In this document: in pieces, positions 7,918-18,839 of the stretch | Numbering within the stretch: the first letter of the stretch is position 1 | Layout of the letters: each line of letters begins with the position of its first letter | Assembly (NCBI RefSeq): GCF_000754805.1 | Contig: NZ_KN150731.1 | Span: forward strand, 4,265,886-4,329,885 | Length of the DNA: 64,000 bases | Source: Yersinia frederiksenii ATCC 33641 | GTDB taxonomy: Bacteria > Pseudomonadota > Gammaproteobacteria > Enterobacterales > Enterobacteriaceae | Reading direction: 5' to 3' | Program-made: the position numbers and the translations under genes | Notes under the pieces: generated by a model | Told to the model about the DNA's origin: nothing | Seen by the model: the letters and a program-made list of their open reading frames with translations, nothing else | Databases searched by the model: none

Positions 7918-8883
7918 TTATTTGACTTCTAACCCTTTTGCTTGCAGGTCAGCATGGTAGGAAGAGCGCACAAATGGGCCGCAAGCTGCATGGGTAAAGC
8001 CCATCGCCATTGCTTCAGCTTTCATCTCATCAAACTCAGCCGGACTGACATAACGCTGTACCGGTAAATGGTGACGGCTAGGCTGCAAATATTGCCCCAG
8101 CGTCAACATGGTTACCCCGTGACGGCGCAAATCACGCATCACTTCAACGATTTCTGCATTGGTCTCACCCAAACCGACCATCAAACCAGACTTGGTCGGA
8201 ATATCAGGGTGAGCTTCTTTAAAGCGCTCCAATAATTTAAGCGACCACTCATAGTTAGCGCCAGGACGAACCTGACGATATACCCGAGGAACGTTTTCCA
8301 GATTGTGGTTAAACACATCCGGTGGTGTGACCGTCAAGATATCCAGCGCGCGATCCATTCGACCACGGAAATCGGGCACCAAAGTTTCAATTTTAATGGT
8401 TGGATTCTTGGCGCGGATTGCTGAAATACAATCGGCAAAATGCTGAGCACCACCATCACGTAAGTCATCACGGTCAACAGAGGTGATAACCACATAGCGC
8501 AACCCCATATCCTTGATGGTCTGAGCCAGTTTCTCTGGTTCATTGGCATCAGGAGTCACCGGGCGGCCGTGAGCGACGTCGCAGAATGGGCAACGGCGAG
8601 TACAGATTGCGCCGAGGATCATAAAGGTCGCGGTACCGTGGTTAAAGCACTCTGACAGGTTAGGGCAGGACGCCTCTTCGCAAACCGAGTGCAGACCGTT
8701 TTTACGCATTGCTGCCTTGATGCCCTGAATACGGCTGGAGTCAGCAGGGAGCTTGATTTTCATCCATTCGGGTTTACGTAGCAGCTCCTGACGTTCAGTA
8801 ACCACGGTTTTAATCGGGATTAACGCCATTTTATCTGCGTCGCGGTATTTGACGCCGCGTTCCATCTGAATCGGTTTACTCAT
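7918..8883 (-). CDS. lipA: Lipoyl synthase LipA
   Basis: 321 residues, same length as in E. coli. It is a radical SAM enzyme that inserts two sulfurs into protein-bound octanoyl groups. The auxiliary [4Fe-4S] cysteines are C68, C73, C79 ([12 protein letters not shown]), the SAM-cluster cysteines are C94, C98, C101 (CTRRCPFC), and the C-terminal RSSYHA serine ligand is present. It lies downstream of lipB, which supplies the octanoyl group, but 168 bases away, so it may have its own promoter. E. coli ybeF, between lipA and lipB, is absent. Confidence 0.98.
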   Translation of the reverse strand: MSKPIQMERGVKYRDADKMALIPIKTVVTERQELLRKPEWMKIKLPADSSRIQGIKAAMRKNGLHSVCEEASCPNLSECFNHGTATFMILGAICTRRCPFCDVAHGRPVTPDANEPEKLAQTIKDMGLRYVVITSVDRDDLRDGGAQHFADCISAIRAKNPTIKIETLVPDFRGRMDRALDILTVTPPDVFNHNLENVPRVYRQVRPGANYEWSLKLLERFKEAHPDIPTKSGLMVGLGETNAEIVEVMRDLRRHGVTMLTLGQYLQPSRHHLPVQRYVSPAEFDEMKAEAMAMGFTHAACGPFVRSSYHADLQAKGLEVK

Positions 8884-9051
8884 AATCGTGCTGGTTCCAG
8901 TTCTGAATCTCTCAATTTGAGATTTTTCATTAAATTCAACGGGATGTGGCGTTCGTTAAAAAATATTTGAAAATTGTTTAAAAATTATATCATCTTTGTC
9001 CCACTTCATTCAGCCCCCAATTTTGTAAGTGTTAGTGGCTCGTTGGGTAAC

Positions 9052-9738
9052 TTATACTGCGTCAGATGATACATAGTCAGCCAGTGACCAAGGTTGTTGT
9101 TCTGCCTCGGGATAACCTAACTGGCGGGTAAATTCATGCACCAATATCGGTTGGATATCAGCCACTGTGGTGCCGACGTTCAGTGCACTGACTTGCGTCA
9201 TTTGCATTCCGGCATATCCACAGGGATTAATGCGCTGGAAGGGCTCCAGATCCATGTCAATATTCAATGCCAGACCGTGAAATGAACAGCCCCTACGAAT
9301 GCGTAGCCCCAGCGAACATATCTTCTGTTGACCAACATAAACACCGGGTGCATCTGGGCGTGCTTGTGACTCGATACCAAAATGGGTAAGTGTTTGTATT
9401 ACGGTGTTCTCAAGGGCAGTAACTAACTGCCGCACACCCACTTTGGCTCGCTTAAGATCAATCATGACATACATGATTTGCTGGCCGGGGCCATGATAGG
9501 TAACTTGCCCACCGCGGTCACTTTGGATAACCGGTATATCACCGGGCATCAGCACATGTTCGGCTTTTCCTGCCTGACCCTGAGTAAAGACTTTCTGGTG
9601 CTCAACTAGCCAGATTTCATCGGCACTGGTATCAGTACGAAACTCAGTGAAATTATGCATGGCTTGAGATACGGGGGCATAGGGTTGTAACCCTAGCTGG
9701 CGTAAAATGATCTTGTGTTGTTGCAAGCGAGGCATCAT
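9052..9738 (-). CDS. lipB: Octanoyltransferase LipB
   Basis: 228 residues. It moves octanoyl from acyl carrier protein to the lipoyl domains of dehydrogenases. [12 protein letters not shown] (about 75-86), the catalytic Lys139 ([10 protein letters not shown]) and Cys173 (NPCGYAGM) are all present. Two ATG codons in a row (9738, 9735) open the gene and no strong RBS is seen. The E. coli protein begins at the equivalent place. Upstream lies ybeD on the same strand, separated by a terminator at 9891-9916. Confidence 0.97.
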   Translation of the reverse strand: MMPRLQQHKIILRQLGLQPYAPVSQAMHNFTEFRTDTSADEIWLVEHQKVFTQGQAGKAEHVLMPGDIPVIQSDRGGQVTYHGPGQQIMYVMIDLKRAKVGVRQLVTALENTVIQTLTHFGIESQARPDAPGVYVGQQKICSLGLRIRRGCSFHGLALNIDMDLEPFQRINPCGYAGMQMTQVSALNVGTTVADIQPILVHEFTRQLGYPEAEQQPWSLADYVSSDAV

Positions 9739-9890
9739 CTGGTTACAGAAATGGTAGCGTCAGTATACCAGTCCAGAAGTGTGGGGCCACTATTTTGATA
9801 TTTTAAAAAATAGATTAAGATTTTAAAAATCAAGTTTACATTTAAATTCATTTGGTTAGCGGCGTTAATGCGGAATTTAAGGCAAAATAA

Positions 9891-9916
9891 GGCCCGGAGA
9901 GAAAACCCATCGGGCC
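9891..9916 (-). terminator. Terminator after ybeD
   Basis: GGCCCG and CGGGCC form a 6-base GC stem with a 14-base loop. On the minus strand the stem is followed by TTATTTTG, suiting termination of ybeD before lipB. Confidence 0.7.
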
Positions 9917-9972
9917 ATTATAAGGCGAGTTTGAATTGATGTGATGGTTTGCCAATAGGCAAAGTGGCTAAA

Positions 9973-10236
9973 TTACAGCACCATCCGCACTAATTCCAGA
10001 TTGCCCAGTTCTTTATACAGCGTTTCCACCTGATCAATATGGGTTGCTGTGATGGTGATGGAAACGGAGTGATAGTTGCCTTTGCTGCTCGGTTTTACCT
10101 GCGGGGTATAATCACCCGGAGCATGGCGCTGTACCACTTCAACCACCTGGTTAACCAGCTGAGGTTCAGCGATGCCCATTACCTTGTAGGTAAAAGAACA
10201 AGGGAACTCAAGCAGTTCATTCAGTTTAGTTTTCAT
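9973..10236 (-). CDS. ybeD: DUF493 family protein YbeD
   Basis: 87 residues, same as in E. coli, with an ACT-like ferredoxin fold predicted from known structures of the family. It begins [21 protein letters not shown] and contains the conserved [15 protein letters not shown] strand. Molecular function is unknown; it sits constantly between dacA and lipB. A hairpin at 10298-10317 separates it from dacA. Confidence 0.95.
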   Translation of the reverse strand: MKTKLNELLEFPCSFTYKVMGIAEPQLVNQVVEVVQRHAPGDYTPQVKPSSKGNYHSVSITITATHIDQVETLYKELGNLELVRMVL

Positions 10237-10297
10237 GTGCGCTCCTGGGTTGTAGCCGGAAAAATCAGTATGAAATAGTTCCGACTCTAAAATTATA

Positions 10298-10317
10298 ACT
10301 CCCGCCGGAGCGGGAGT
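10298..10317 (-). terminator. Hairpin between dacA and ybeD
   Basis: ACTCCCGC, loop CGGA, GCGGGAGT: 8-base GC-rich stem. T-rich sequence follows on both strands (TATAATTTT on minus). It probably terminates dacA, fully or in part. Confidence 0.75.
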
Positions 10318-10367
10318 TTCATATTATTTTTAATATGGGGTCGGTCGGCTGATTTTCAAGTCTCCCC

Positions 10368-10403
10368 ATCATTTTTCAAGCTGCAGATGTGTTGGCTGCA
10401 CTC
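10368..10403. repeat. ERIC-element fragment downstream of dacA
   Basis: The stretch TTTTTCAAGCTGCAGATG (10372 on) followed by TGTTGGCTGCACTC matches one end of the enterobacterial repetitive intergenic consensus. Only about 36 of 127 bases are left; the central palindrome is not seen. Confidence 0.6.
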
Positions 10404-10431
10404 TGAGGTCTATAGGGTGAAAATCAGAAGA

Positions 10432-11643
10432 TTAGCCGAACCAGCGATGGAACATCAGCTTGATGTAGTCCACCATGCGGCCAAAGATTCCGCCTTCTTT
10501 CACTTCGTTCATGACGACCAGCGGGCGTTGGTCGATAGTTTTGCCATCCAACTGGAAGTTAATCATCCCGACAACCTGATTTTTTGCCAATGGGGCATGA
10601 ATTTCAGGTGTATTTAGCACATAGCTGGCTTTCAGGTCTTTCATTCTGCCACGTGGGATAGTCAGATAAACGTCTTTATCTACCCCTAACTGAACACGGT
10701 CGCTGTCACCAAACCATACTGGCTCAGAAGCAAATTCTTTACCCACCTTCAGTGGCGCAACAGTTTCAAAGAAACGGAAGCCCCAAGTCAGCAGTTTTTT
10801 ACTTTCGGTTTCACGACCTTTAAAGGTGTGTCCACCCAGTACCGCTGAAATTAAACGCATTTGTCCATCGGTTGCGGATGCCACCAGATTGTAGCCAGCA
10901 GCGTCAGTATGGCCGGTTTTGATACCATCAACATTCAAACTGGTGTCCCACAGCAAACCATTACGGTTAGTCTGACGGATATTGTTGAAAGTAAATTCTT
11001 TCTCTTTATAAATAGCGTATTCATCTGGCACATCACGAATCAGTGCCTGACCAATCAGGGCCATATCGCGAGCCGAACTGAACTGCCCTTCAGCATCCAG
11101 GCCGTGAACGGTTTTAAAGTGAGTATTTTTCAGGCCCAGCGCGTTAACGTAATTATTCATCAGGTTAACGAATGAGTCTTGGCTACCGGCTACGTAGTCG
11201 GCCATAGCAACACAGGCATCGTTACCGGATTGCAGGTTGATACCGCGAGTCAGTTTAGAGACTGGCACACGATCACCCGGTTTCAAGAACATCAGCGAGG
11301 AACCCTTAAACTCTGGGTTGCCTGTCGCCCAAGCATCTTTACCCACGGTAACCATATCTTCCGGCCCGATTTTACCTGCTTTGATGGCCTGCCCAATAAC
11401 ATAACTGGTCATCATTTTGGTCAGACTGGCAGGGTTGCGGCGCACATCCGCATTCATTTCTGCCAATACTTTGCCGGAGTTGTAATCAATCAGAACATAA
11501 GCTTCCGCGTCGATTTGTGGCACGCCGGGGATCATGGTTTTCAGATTGACGTCATCAGCGTTTGCAGCAGACGCTGCGCTCATAACAATAACAGTGCCGA
11601 GCGCCAGGCTCTTGATAATGCGAGAAGTAGTTACATATTTCAT
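10432..11643 (-). CDS. dacA: D-alanyl-D-alanine carboxypeptidase DacA (PBP5)
   Basis: 403 residues. A signal peptide (1-29, ending ANA) leads to the penicillin-binding domain with Ser73-x-x-Lys76 (SLTK), S139-G-N141 and K241-T-G243, then the beta-rich domain. The C-terminal amphipathic anchor ([17 protein letters not shown]) fixes it to the periplasmic face of the inner membrane. PBP5 trims the fifth D-Ala from peptidoglycan stem peptides and keeps cell shape. It follows rlpA, rodA and mrdA but 270 bases behind rlpA, so it has room for its own promoter. Confidence 0.98.
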   Translation of the reverse strand: MKYVTTSRIIKSLALGTVIVMSAASAANADDVNLKTMIPGVPQIDAEAYVLIDYNSGKVLAEMNADVRRNPASLTKMMTSYVIGQAIKAGKIGPEDMVTVGKDAWATGNPEFKGSSLMFLKPGDRVPVSKLTRGINLQSGNDACVAMADYVAGSQDSFVNLMNNYVNALGLKNTHFKTVHGLDAEGQFSSARDMALIGQALIRDVPDEYAIYKEKEFTFNNIRQTNRNGLLWDTSLNVDGIKTGHTDAAGYNLVASATDGQMRLISAVLGGHTFKGRETESKKLLTWGFRFFETVAPLKVGKEFASEPVWFGDSDRVQLGVDKDVYLTIPRGRMKDLKASYVLNTPEIHAPLAKNQVVGMINFQLDGKTIDQRPLVVMNEVKEGGIFGRMVDYIKLMFHRWFG

Positions 11644-11833
11644 GATCAGGACAACAACATCCGTGGGAGTAAGTTAAGAACGTGCCACACTATAACATAC
11701 CCATCTTTATTGACATCGCAGGGTTAGCGGCTTTCACTCAAGCCCCTTCAAGCCAATGATTTGGGTAGACACCAATGTGGCGTTTATACATTTCTACCGG
11801 CAGATTTATCTACCGGATTACTATTATTCTTGC

Positions 11834-11869
11834 AACCGTAACATCCTGTTTGTACAGCATGTTACGGTT
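11834..11869. terminator. Long hairpin between rlpA and dacA
   Basis: AACCGTAACAT and ATGTTACGGTT pair perfectly, and after one C:C mismatch CTGT/ACAG extends the stem, with loop TTGT: 15 of 16 positions paired. On the plus strand ATTTTTG follows; on the minus strand (rlpA direction) no T-run follows. It may stabilise the rlpA 3' end rather than terminate. Confidence 0.5.
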
Positions 11870-11913
11870 ATTTTTGTTAGACCGGCCTTAAATTGCTACA
11901 AGGTATGTATGAT

Positions 11914-13032
11914 TTAAGGTGCCGCGACCACAAATGACTGCTGCTGCGCTTCGCTTGACAGGCGCTGTTGTAGCGCAACGGCCTGCTGGCGAGTGCTGAA
12001 TGGCCCAAGCTGTACGCGGTGTACGCTGCCATTGGTCGCCACTTTTCCCGGCACACCAAAACGTTGGCTCAGACTTTGCTGCCAGGTTTGCGCGCGCTGG
12101 GCATCACTCAATGCACCGACTTGAACCACATAACCATAACTACCCGCAGTTGCCGTAGTGGCAGCTGAAGCGGTCGTTGATGAGGTTACCGGGCCTGGAT
12201 TGGCCACCACTGGTGGTCTGACGGGTTCAGAACTCATCGATGACTCGGTGCTCACGGCCGGTTCTGCGCTTTCGAGTACTCCAACCGGTACAGGCGTTGA
12301 GGCGCGCAGGAAACCACTGCTCTGTGGCGCAACAGGTTGCGTGGCATCCGCACCCGATAAATTACTGTTATCGATAGGTCGCACAGGTGCACTCACTGCT
12401 GGAGCATCCTGCTGTATTGGTGTCCCCATGCCACCAGAGGTCAAATCCGGGCGGCTTGGTAATGCATAACTTTGCTTGGCGATAGTCGTGCCGACCATGC
12501 CAGGGCCAGACAATGAGCCATCCGGTGCCACATTGATAAAGTCAATTTTCACCTTGGTATTATTCGAGATATTCAAACGATCAGCAGCGGCTTTGGATAA
12601 ATCAATGACTCGGCCCGGAGTATATGGGCCACGGTCATTCACCCGCACCACAATCTGGCGGCCATTACTGACGTTAGTCACACGCACATAGCTGGGAATT
12701 GGTAACGTTGGGTGGGCCGCGGTTAAGGCATTGGGATCGAAGATTTCGCCGGTAGCGGTAGCATTGCCATTCGCCTCTTCACCATACCAGGCAGCCAAAC
12801 CCACTTGAGTAAAGTTTTGTGGGTCCTTGACGATGGTGTACGACTGGCCATTGGCTTTGTAATCCTGATTAAAGTTAGGATTAAAAGGCTCATAGCGTGG
12901 CTCAGCACCGCCAATCTCTTCAACCGGGCCATTGTATGTCTGCTGCACTTGCTGCTGGGGTGCCGGGGGCTGGCTGGTACATGCTGACAACAGCACTCCT
13001 GCGATGCCGATCCAAAGCCATTCCTTACGCAT
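11914..13032 (-). CDS. rlpA: Septal ring lytic transglycosylase RlpA (lipoprotein)
   Basis: 372 residues. A lipobox (GVLLSAC, lipidated Cys18) gives an outer-membrane lipoprotein. Residues about 75-165 form a double-psi beta-barrel (GLAAWYGEEANGNATATGE with the catalytic acid, then VNDRGPYTPGRVIDLS). A Pro/Ser/Thr-rich linker follows, and the last about 75 residues are a SPOR domain (SYGYVVQVGALSD) that binds denuded peptidoglycan at the division site. RlpA of Pseudomonas cleaves naked glycan strands; enzyme activity in enterobacteria is less certain. Its start is 9 bases after the rodA stop, so the two are cotranscribed. Confidence 0.96.
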   Translation of the reverse strand: MRKEWLWIGIAGVLLSACTSQPPAPQQQVQQTYNGPVEEIGGAEPRYEPFNPNFNQDYKANGQSYTIVKDPQNFTQVGLAAWYGEEANGNATATGEIFDPNALTAAHPTLPIPSYVRVTNVSNGRQIVVRVNDRGPYTPGRVIDLSKAAADRLNISNNTKVKIDFINVAPDGSLSGPGMVGTTIAKQSYALPSRPDLTSGGMGTPIQQDAPAVSAPVRPIDNSNLSGADATQPVAPQSSGFLRASTPVPVGVLESAEPAVSTESSMSSEPVRPPVVANPGPVTSSTTASAATTATAGSYGYVVQVGALSDAQRAQTWQQSLSQRFGVPGKVATNGSVHRVQLGPFSTRQQAVALQQRLSSEAQQQSFVVAAP

Positions 13033-13041
13033 TGCTCACCT

Positions 13042-14154
13042 CTATAAATTCTTAGATAACATTTTTCGATGAGTATGTATCGACATCACGATACCAAACC
13101 CGGCCATCAGGACTATCAGCGCCGAGCCTCCGTAGCTGACCAAAGGCAAAGGTACGCCAACTACAGGTAAAATTCCACTGACCATACCTATGTTAACAAA
13201 CACATAGACAAAGAGTATTAGCATTAACCCACCGACCATCACCCGACCGAAGGTGGTCTGCGCATGGGCCGCAATCACTAGCCCCCGCATAATAAGACAC
13301 AAATAGAGTGCTAGCAGCACCAGTACCCCAATTAAACCGAGCTCCTCTGCCAGTACGGCAAAGATAAAGTCAGTATGGCGTTCCGGTAAAAATTCCAACT
13401 GTGACTGTGTTCCATGCAGCCAACCTTTGCCTGATAATCCCCCCGAACCAATGGCAATTTTCGACTGAATAATATGGTAACCGGCACCGAGTGGGTCACT
13501 TTCCGGATCCAGCAGCATCATCACCCGGTCTCGTTGATAGCCATGCATCAGGAAGAACCAGAGGATAGGAATAAACCCGGCGACTAATACAGCAGCAATT
13601 GCAATTAAGCGCCAACTCATACCCGAAAGGAATAACACAAACAGGCCGGAAGCAGCGATCAGAATTGATGTACCGAGGTCGGGCTGAGCGGCGACCAACA
13701 AGGTTGGCATAAAGATTAAAATCAGCGCGATACCGGTATTTTTCAGTGAGGGCGGGCAGACATCACGGTTCATGAAGCGTGCAACCATCAATGGGACAGC
13801 AATTTTAGCAATTTCAGAGGGTTGAAAACGAATAAAGCCCAAGTCCAGCCAACGCTGCGCCCCTTTACTGATTTGACCAAATGCATCAACCAAGACCAAC
13901 AAGATCACACAGACGAAATAGAGATAGGGCGCCCAGCTTTCATAGACGCGTGGTGGTATCTGTGCCATCACCAGCATAACAACCAGGCCCATTGCAATTT
14001 GGCCTACCTTGCGCTCCATCATGCCCATGTCTTGCCCGCTGGCGCTCCACATCACGAAGGCGCTATAAGCCAGCAGCGCCAGTACGCAAAGTAGAAACGG
14101 CAGGTCGATGTGCATTTTGTACCACAAAGAGCCTTTTTGTTGATTATCAGTCAT
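13042..14154 (-). CDS. mrdB: Peptidoglycan glycosyltransferase RodA (MrdB)
   Basis: 370 residues with about ten membrane helices, SEDS family. Landmarks: [26 protein letters not shown] (the catalytic-region Asp), [28 protein letters not shown] and the C-terminal [13 protein letters not shown]. RodA polymerises glycan strands for cell elongation together with PBP2, encoded just upstream (36-base gap). Confidence 0.98.
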   Translation of the reverse strand: MTDNQQKGSLWYKMHIDLPFLLCVLALLAYSAFVMWSASGQDMGMMERKVGQIAMGLVVMLVMAQIPPRVYESWAPYLYFVCVILLVLVDAFGQISKGAQRWLDLGFIRFQPSEIAKIAVPLMVARFMNRDVCPPSLKNTGIALILIFMPTLLVAAQPDLGTSILIAASGLFVLFLSGMSWRLIAIAAVLVAGFIPILWFFLMHGYQRDRVMMLLDPESDPLGAGYHIIQSKIAIGSGGLSGKGWLHGTQSQLEFLPERHTDFIFAVLAEELGLIGVLVLLALYLCLIMRGLVIAAHAQTTFGRVMVGGLMLILFVYVFVNIGMVSGILPVVGVPLPLVSYGGSALIVLMAGFGIVMSIHTHRKMLSKNL

Positions 14155-14190
14155 GAGTTACCTTCATCCGTTTCAACTAACCCGCTCCAA

Positions 14191-16086
14191 CTAATCGGCT
14201 TCGACACCCGGAGGCAGAGGAGCGGCATCCGGTAATTCAGTATTGTTATCGCCCAACAAAATATGGTCGAGGATTTGACGGGTAATCGTCCCTACCGCAG
14301 GTCCTGCACCGCCATTTTCTAAAATCATGGCGACAGAGACTGTCGGATTTTCGTAGGGTGCAAATGCGACCATCAACTTGTGGTCGCGCAAATGCTCGGC
14401 CACTTTGTGCGCATTATAGGTTTCGTAGCTATAAACTTGTGCGGTACCTGATTTTGCCGCGGCCTTATAGGGAGTGCCCTCAAAGAACTTACGTCCCGTC
14501 CCATTAGGGCGGTTGGCAACACCATACATGCCATCTTTGGCAATCTCCCAATAACCGGAATGGATATCGCCAATCTGTGTAGTATCTTCTTGTTTATAAG
14601 GGACTAACTGCCCATCAATACGCGTACTTTGCAGCAAATGAGGTGTTCTAACCGCCCCATCATTGATCAGCGTCATCAAAGCTTTCGCCATCTGAATAGG
14701 GGTTGCAGTCCAATATCCCTGGCCGATACCAACAGGGATCGTATCCCCTTGATACCAAGGTTTTTTATGGCGCTTTTGCTTCCATTCACGGGTCGGCATC
14801 AGGCCAGCGCGCTCTTCAGACAAATCGATGCCGGTATATTCGCCATAACCAAACTTGCTCATCCATGAAGATAGGCGGTCAATTCCCATGTCATAAGCAA
14901 CTTGGTAGAAGAAGGTATCGGCTGACTCCTCCAGTGCCTTGGTGACATTCAAGCGGCCATGGCCCCATTTTTTCCAGTCACGGAAGCGTTTTTCAGAGCC
15001 CGGTAATTGCCACCAACCGGGATCGAACAAACTGGTATTTTTGTTGATAACACCAGCACTGAGTGCAGAAACTGCTATATAAGGTTTTACTGTCGATGCA
15101 GGGGGGTAAACACCCTGAGTCGCGCGGTTTATTAGAGGGCGATTGGGGTCATTCAAAAGCCCTTGATAGTCTTTACTAGAGATACCATCGACAAACAGAT
15201 TAGGGTCATAGCTTGGGTTTGACACCAAAGCCAATATTCCGCCAGTACGTGGGTCTGTCACCACAACGGCGGCGCGACTGCCACTAAGTAACTGTTCGAT
15301 ATAGGTTTGTAGATGTAAATCGAGCGTCAGGTAGATATCTTTACCGGCCTGTGGTGGCTGCTCATGTAACTGACGGATCACCCGACCACGGTTATTGACT
15401 TCAACTTCTTCATAACCGGTCTTACCGTGTAACACTGATTCATAATAGCGCTCAATACCTAACTTGCCGATATCGTGGGTAGCAGCATAGTTAGCCAGAA
15501 TGCCATCTTTATCCAGGCGCTCCACATCTTTATCGTTAATTTTTGAGACATAACCGATGACGTGGGTCAGTGCTGAACCATACGGGTAGAAACGGCGTTG
15601 ATAGCCTTTAACTTCAATCCCAGGGAAGCGAAATTGGTTGACTGCAAAACGCGCGACTTGCACTTCAGTGAGCGGAGTTTTAACTGCAATCGAGGTAAAG
15701 CGGCGTGAGCGCTTGCGTTCCTTTTCAAAATTGGCGATATCCTCATCCGTCAAATCCACTATCGGACGTAATGCATTGAGGGTTGCAGGGAGGTCTTCAA
15801 TCTTTTCCGGCATCAGTTCTAATTGATAGATAGTCCGGTTCATCGCCAATGGTGTGCCATTGCGGTCAAAAATCATACCGCGGCTAGGGGCGATGGGAAC
15901 GAGTTTGATGCGGTTTTCATTGGAACGCGTGCGATAGTCTTCAAAACGGACTATCTGCAAATTGTATAGGTTTGCGATCAATATCCCGCTTAGCAGCAGG
16001 ATACCGAGGAAAGCCACAAGGGCGCGGCGCACAAACAGGGCTGATTCAGCCGAATAGTCGCGAAAAGGGTTAGGTTCTTTTTTCAT
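14191..16086 (-). CDS. mrdA: Penicillin-binding protein 2 (MrdA)
   Basis: 631 residues. One N-terminal membrane helix (about 20-45), the pedestal domain, then the transpeptidase with Ser331-x-x-Lys334 (STVK), the SAD triad (LEESADTFFY) and KSGTAQVY. It crosslinks the strands made by RodA during elongation and is the target of mecillinam. It forms an operon with rodA and rlpA, and with rlmH 57 bases upstream. Confidence 0.98.
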   Translation of the reverse strand: MKKEPNPFRDYSAESALFVRRALVAFLGILLLSGILIANLYNLQIVRFEDYRTRSNENRIKLVPIAPSRGMIFDRNGTPLAMNRTIYQLELMPEKIEDLPATLNALRPIVDLTDEDIANFEKERKRSRRFTSIAVKTPLTEVQVARFAVNQFRFPGIEVKGYQRRFYPYGSALTHVIGYVSKINDKDVERLDKDGILANYAATHDIGKLGIERYYESVLHGKTGYEEVEVNNRGRVIRQLHEQPPQAGKDIYLTLDLHLQTYIEQLLSGSRAAVVVTDPRTGGILALVSNPSYDPNLFVDGISSKDYQGLLNDPNRPLINRATQGVYPPASTVKPYIAVSALSAGVINKNTSLFDPGWWQLPGSEKRFRDWKKWGHGRLNVTKALEESADTFFYQVAYDMGIDRLSSWMSKFGYGEYTGIDLSEERAGLMPTREWKQKRHKKPWYQGDTIPVGIGQGYWTATPIQMAKALMTLINDGAVRTPHLLQSTRIDGQLVPYKQEDTTQIGDIHSGYWEIAKDGMYGVANRPNGTGRKFFEGTPYKAAAKSGTAQVYSYETYNAHKVAEHLRDHKLMVAFAPYENPTVSVAMILENGGAGPAVGTITRQILDHILLGDNNTELPDAAPLPPGVEAD

Positions 16087-16143
16087 CCCGCAGCTTACTT
16101 CATTCTATTCAGGATCATCATATTACTCAGATTCATCGCCCGT

Positions 16144-16614
16144 TTATTCCCGATGATAAGGATGGTTGGTCGTAATACTCCAGGCACGATAAAGGCTTTC
16201 CGCCACTAAAACGCGCACTAAAGGATGTGGTAGCGTCAACGGAGAGAGCGACCAGCTCTGCTCGGCAGCAGCTTTACAGGCCGGGGCTAACCCCTCCGGC
16301 CCGCCAATCAGTAGACTGACATCACGGCCATCCTGCTTCCAACGTTCTAATTGCTGAGCCAACTGCGGGGTCTCCCAGGGAGTGCCTGGGATATCCAGCG
16401 TGACAATGCGGTTATTCTTGCCAACCGCCGCCAGCATTAGCTCGCCTTCTTTTTCCAAAATGCGTTTAATATCCGCATTTTTGCCCCGTTTACCGGCCGG
16501 TATTTCTACCAGTTCGAAGGGCATATCTTTGGGAAAGCGGCGCAGGTAATCGATAAAACCTGTCTGCACCCAGTCTGGCATTTTGGTGCCGACGGCTACC
16601 AGTTGCAGTTTCAC
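16144..16614 (-). CDS. rlmH: 23S rRNA pseudouridine-1915 N3-methyltransferase RlmH
   Basis: 156 residues, SPOUT methyltransferase with a trefoil knot. It carries the SAM-binding [14 protein letters not shown] and the C-terminal [26 protein letters not shown] with the terminal HPYHRE. It modifies helix 69 of assembled 70S ribosomes. It starts 3 bases after the rsfS stop, so the two are translated as a pair. Confidence 0.98.
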   Translation of the reverse strand: MKLQLVAVGTKMPDWVQTGFIDYLRRFPKDMPFELVEIPAGKRGKNADIKRILEKEGELMLAAVGKNNRIVTLDIPGTPWETPQLAQQLERWKQDGRDVSLLIGGPEGLAPACKAAAEQSWSLSPLTLPHPLVRVLVAESLYRAWSITTNHPYHRE

Positions 16615-16617
16615 CGC

Positions 16618-16935
16618 TTAGCTCCAGAGTTTTTCCAGTTCATACATACGGCGGCTTTCTTCTTGCATGACATGCACAATCACTTCGCCCAAATCCACGA
16701 CTATCCAGTCAGAGACACCCTGACCTTCGATACCCAGAGGTATCATGCCTGCCATGCGGGATTCTTGAACCAGGTTATCTGCCAGCGCCATAACATGGCG
16801 TGTAGAGGTACCGGTACAAATGATCATGCAATCAGTGATGCTAGATTTACCCTGAACATCCAGAGCAATAATATCTTGGCCTTTCAAATCATCGAGTTTG
16901 TCGATAACAAACTCTTGGAGTGCTTTACCTTGCAA
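16618..16935 (-). CDS. rsfS: Ribosomal silencing factor RsfS
   Basis: 105 residues, DUF143 fold: [43 protein letters not shown] and a C-terminal [14 protein letters not shown]. It binds protein L14 (uL14) on the large subunit and blocks joining of the subunits in starvation. The next gene upstream, nadD, is 217 bases away. Confidence 0.97.
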   Translation of the reverse strand: MQGKALQEFVIDKLDDLKGQDIIALDVQGKSSITDCMIICTGTSTRHVMALADNLVQESRMAGMIPLGIEGQGVSDWIVVDLGEVIVHVMQEESRRMYELEKLWS

Positions 16936-17152
16936 AGGTTCCCCCTCGGGTGGTTTCTGTCCATAACGTTCTCAGGTACTGTCTCACGGGAAAATCCGTC
17001 GATGGTGACCGGTAGTGAACGGTTATGGTTTATTTATCGGCAGGATGCCGCTGAAAGCCAACTGTTTTATATCATTTCACAGGGGTTTTCAGCGAATACC
17101 TGAAATTTAGCGGCGGAGTATAACATGGGTCAATGCATCGCGATATAAACCC
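16936..17152. other. Gap between nadD and rsfS where E. coli has cobC
   Basis: 217 bases without a gene. In E. coli a phosphatase gene (cobC/phpB) stands here. I see no remnant of it. An 8-base inverted repeat, CGCTGAAA (17049-17056) and TTTCAGCG (17087-17094), is the only structure noticed. Confidence 0.5.
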
Positions 17153-17815
17153 TCAGCCGCGATACAAACCTTGTAACTCAATATATCGCTGAACCGCTGG
17201 TGGCAGCAGGTCAGCGCAATTTTCACCATTATGACGCCGACGGCGAATATCGGTAGCAGAAATGTCTAATAAAGGTGTATCTGCCAGATAGATTGCCCCA
17301 TGTGGCCGTGAGCTTAGCACTTGTGGATCAAAGACCTGATGGGCTTCAAGCCACTGTTGTAACTCGGCGGTGTCCAGTGTTTGCGAATAACCTGGGCGGG
17401 CGCAAACTAACAAATGGCACATATCCAACAGCGATTCCCAACGATGCCATTTATGCAGTGATAGTAATGAATCCTGTCCAATAATAAACGCTAAAGGCAG
17501 CTTAGCACCACGTTCTTTACGCAGTGCTTCCAGCGTATCAACGGTGAATGATGGGCTATCGCGTAATAATTCGCGTGAATCGACGCTGAACAGAGGATTA
17601 CCCGCAACCGCCAGTTCTACCATTTTCAGCCGCTGCTGTGCATTAGCCTCCGGTTGAGGGCGATGAGGCGGGACATTATTGGGCAATAAAATAATATGTT
17701 GCAAACCCACTTCTTGAGCTAAAGCTTCAACTGGCTTTAAATGCCCATAATGAATAGGGTCAAAGGTTCCGCCGAACAGGGCATAAAGGGTGCGAGTCGG
17801 GGAGCTATTGGGCAT
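17153..17815 (-). CDS. nadD: Nicotinate-mononucleotide adenylyltransferase NadD
   Basis: 220 residues. It joins nicotinate mononucleotide to AMP in NAD synthesis. The nucleotidyltransferase motifs are [15 protein letters not shown] at the N-terminus and [10 protein letters not shown] near the C-terminus, with [14 protein letters not shown] in between. The frame is open upstream to 17845, but ATG 17815 has GAGAG 9 bases before it and aligns with E. coli. It overlaps the end of holA by 11 bases, showing translational coupling. Confidence 0.96.
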   Translation of the reverse strand: MPNSSPTRTLYALFGGTFDPIHYGHLKPVEALAQEVGLQHIILLPNNVPPHRPQPEANAQQRLKMVELAVAGNPLFSVDSRELLRDSPSFTVDTLEALRKERGAKLPLAFIIGQDSLLSLHKWHRWESLLDMCHLLVCARPGYSQTLDTAELQQWLEAHQVFDPQVLSSRPHGAIYLADTPLLDISATDIRRRRHNGENCADLLPPAVQRYIELQGLYRG

Positions 17816-18839
17816 CAAAAAAACTCTCAGGTAATGTTTTTCCACACATCAGCATAGACAGAGTTTCTAACTCAGGCCAGATTGACTGACCATAATCCTG
17901 TTTTAGGCGCACTTCTATCTGAGCCAATAAATGGATAGCTTGTTGCAGTTGCTGCATGGAAAGGCGTTGTAGTGCCTGAGTCATCAGCGGGCGGCGATTT
18001 TGCCACACTCTGAATTGGTCAAATAGCGTGCGCAGCGGGACTTGTTCCAGCTGACGTTTTAGCGTTAATAACTGCAATAACTCGCGTTGCAGGGTACGTA
18101 GCAAAATAACCGGTTCACTGTCTTCTTGCTGTAACTGTTGCAGAATATGCCAGGCGCGTTTGCTTTTCCCTGCCAACAAGGCATCAAGCCAGTGGTAAGG
18201 GGTGAAGTGCGCCGCATCGTTGACAGCTTGCTCGACTTTCGGCAGCGTCAGTTTACCGTCAGGGTAAAGCAACGATAGTCTTTCCAGGGCTTGCGATAAC
18301 GCCAGCAGATTGCCTTCGTAGCAATAACACAGCAGTTGAATTGCCGCGTCATCGATTTCCAGATTAAGGCTTTTAGCGCGCGTTCCAACCCAACGTGGCA
18401 GTTGTGCCAATTCAGGTGTTTGGCAGCTGACAAAGACTCCATTCTTGCTAAGAGCTTTAAACCAGGCACTATTTTCTTGGGCTTTGGTAAGTTTATTTGC
18501 TCGTAATATCAGCAGAATGTCTGGATGTAGCAGGCTTGATAGTTTCACTAACTGCTCATTCATGGGGGCAGTTAACCCACTGTCAGGGAAGCTTAACAGT
18601 AGTGTCTGGCGACTGGCAAACAGGCTCAGAGCCTGACAAAGACTAAAGATATTGTCCCATTCAGTGTGAGCATCCAGTGTAAAACTGAAATGCTCGCTGA
18701 AGTCATGCTGGGCTGCCACATGGCGAATGTGGTCCTGGCTTTCCTGTAGTAAAAGTGGCTCATTACCACACAACAGATAACAAGCACGCAGCCCCTCATG
18801 GAGCTGCGCGACAAGTTGTTCAGGATAAACTCGGATCAT
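17805..18839 (-). CDS. holA: DNA polymerase III delta subunit HolA
   Basis: 344 residues (E. coli 343). It is the wrench subunit of the clamp loader that opens the beta clamp. The start [34 protein letters not shown] is typical; delta has no functional Walker A, and none is seen. It overlaps lptE by four bases (ATGA) upstream and nadD downstream. Confidence 0.97.
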   Translation of the reverse strand: MIRVYPEQLVAQLHEGLRACYLLCGNEPLLLQESQDHIRHVAAQHDFSEHFSFTLDAHTEWDNIFSLCQALSLFASRQTLLLSFPDSGLTAPMNEQLVKLSSLLHPDILLILRANKLTKAQENSAWFKALSKNGVFVSCQTPELAQLPRWVGTRAKSLNLEIDDAAIQLLCYCYEGNLLALSQALERLSLLYPDGKLTLPKVEQAVNDAAHFTPYHWLDALLAGKSKRAWHILQQLQQEDSEPVILLRTLQRELLQLLTLKRQLEQVPLRTLFDQFRVWQNRRPLMTQALQRLSMQQLQQAIHLLAQIEVRLKQDYGQSIWPELETLSMLMCGKTLPESFFDAQ

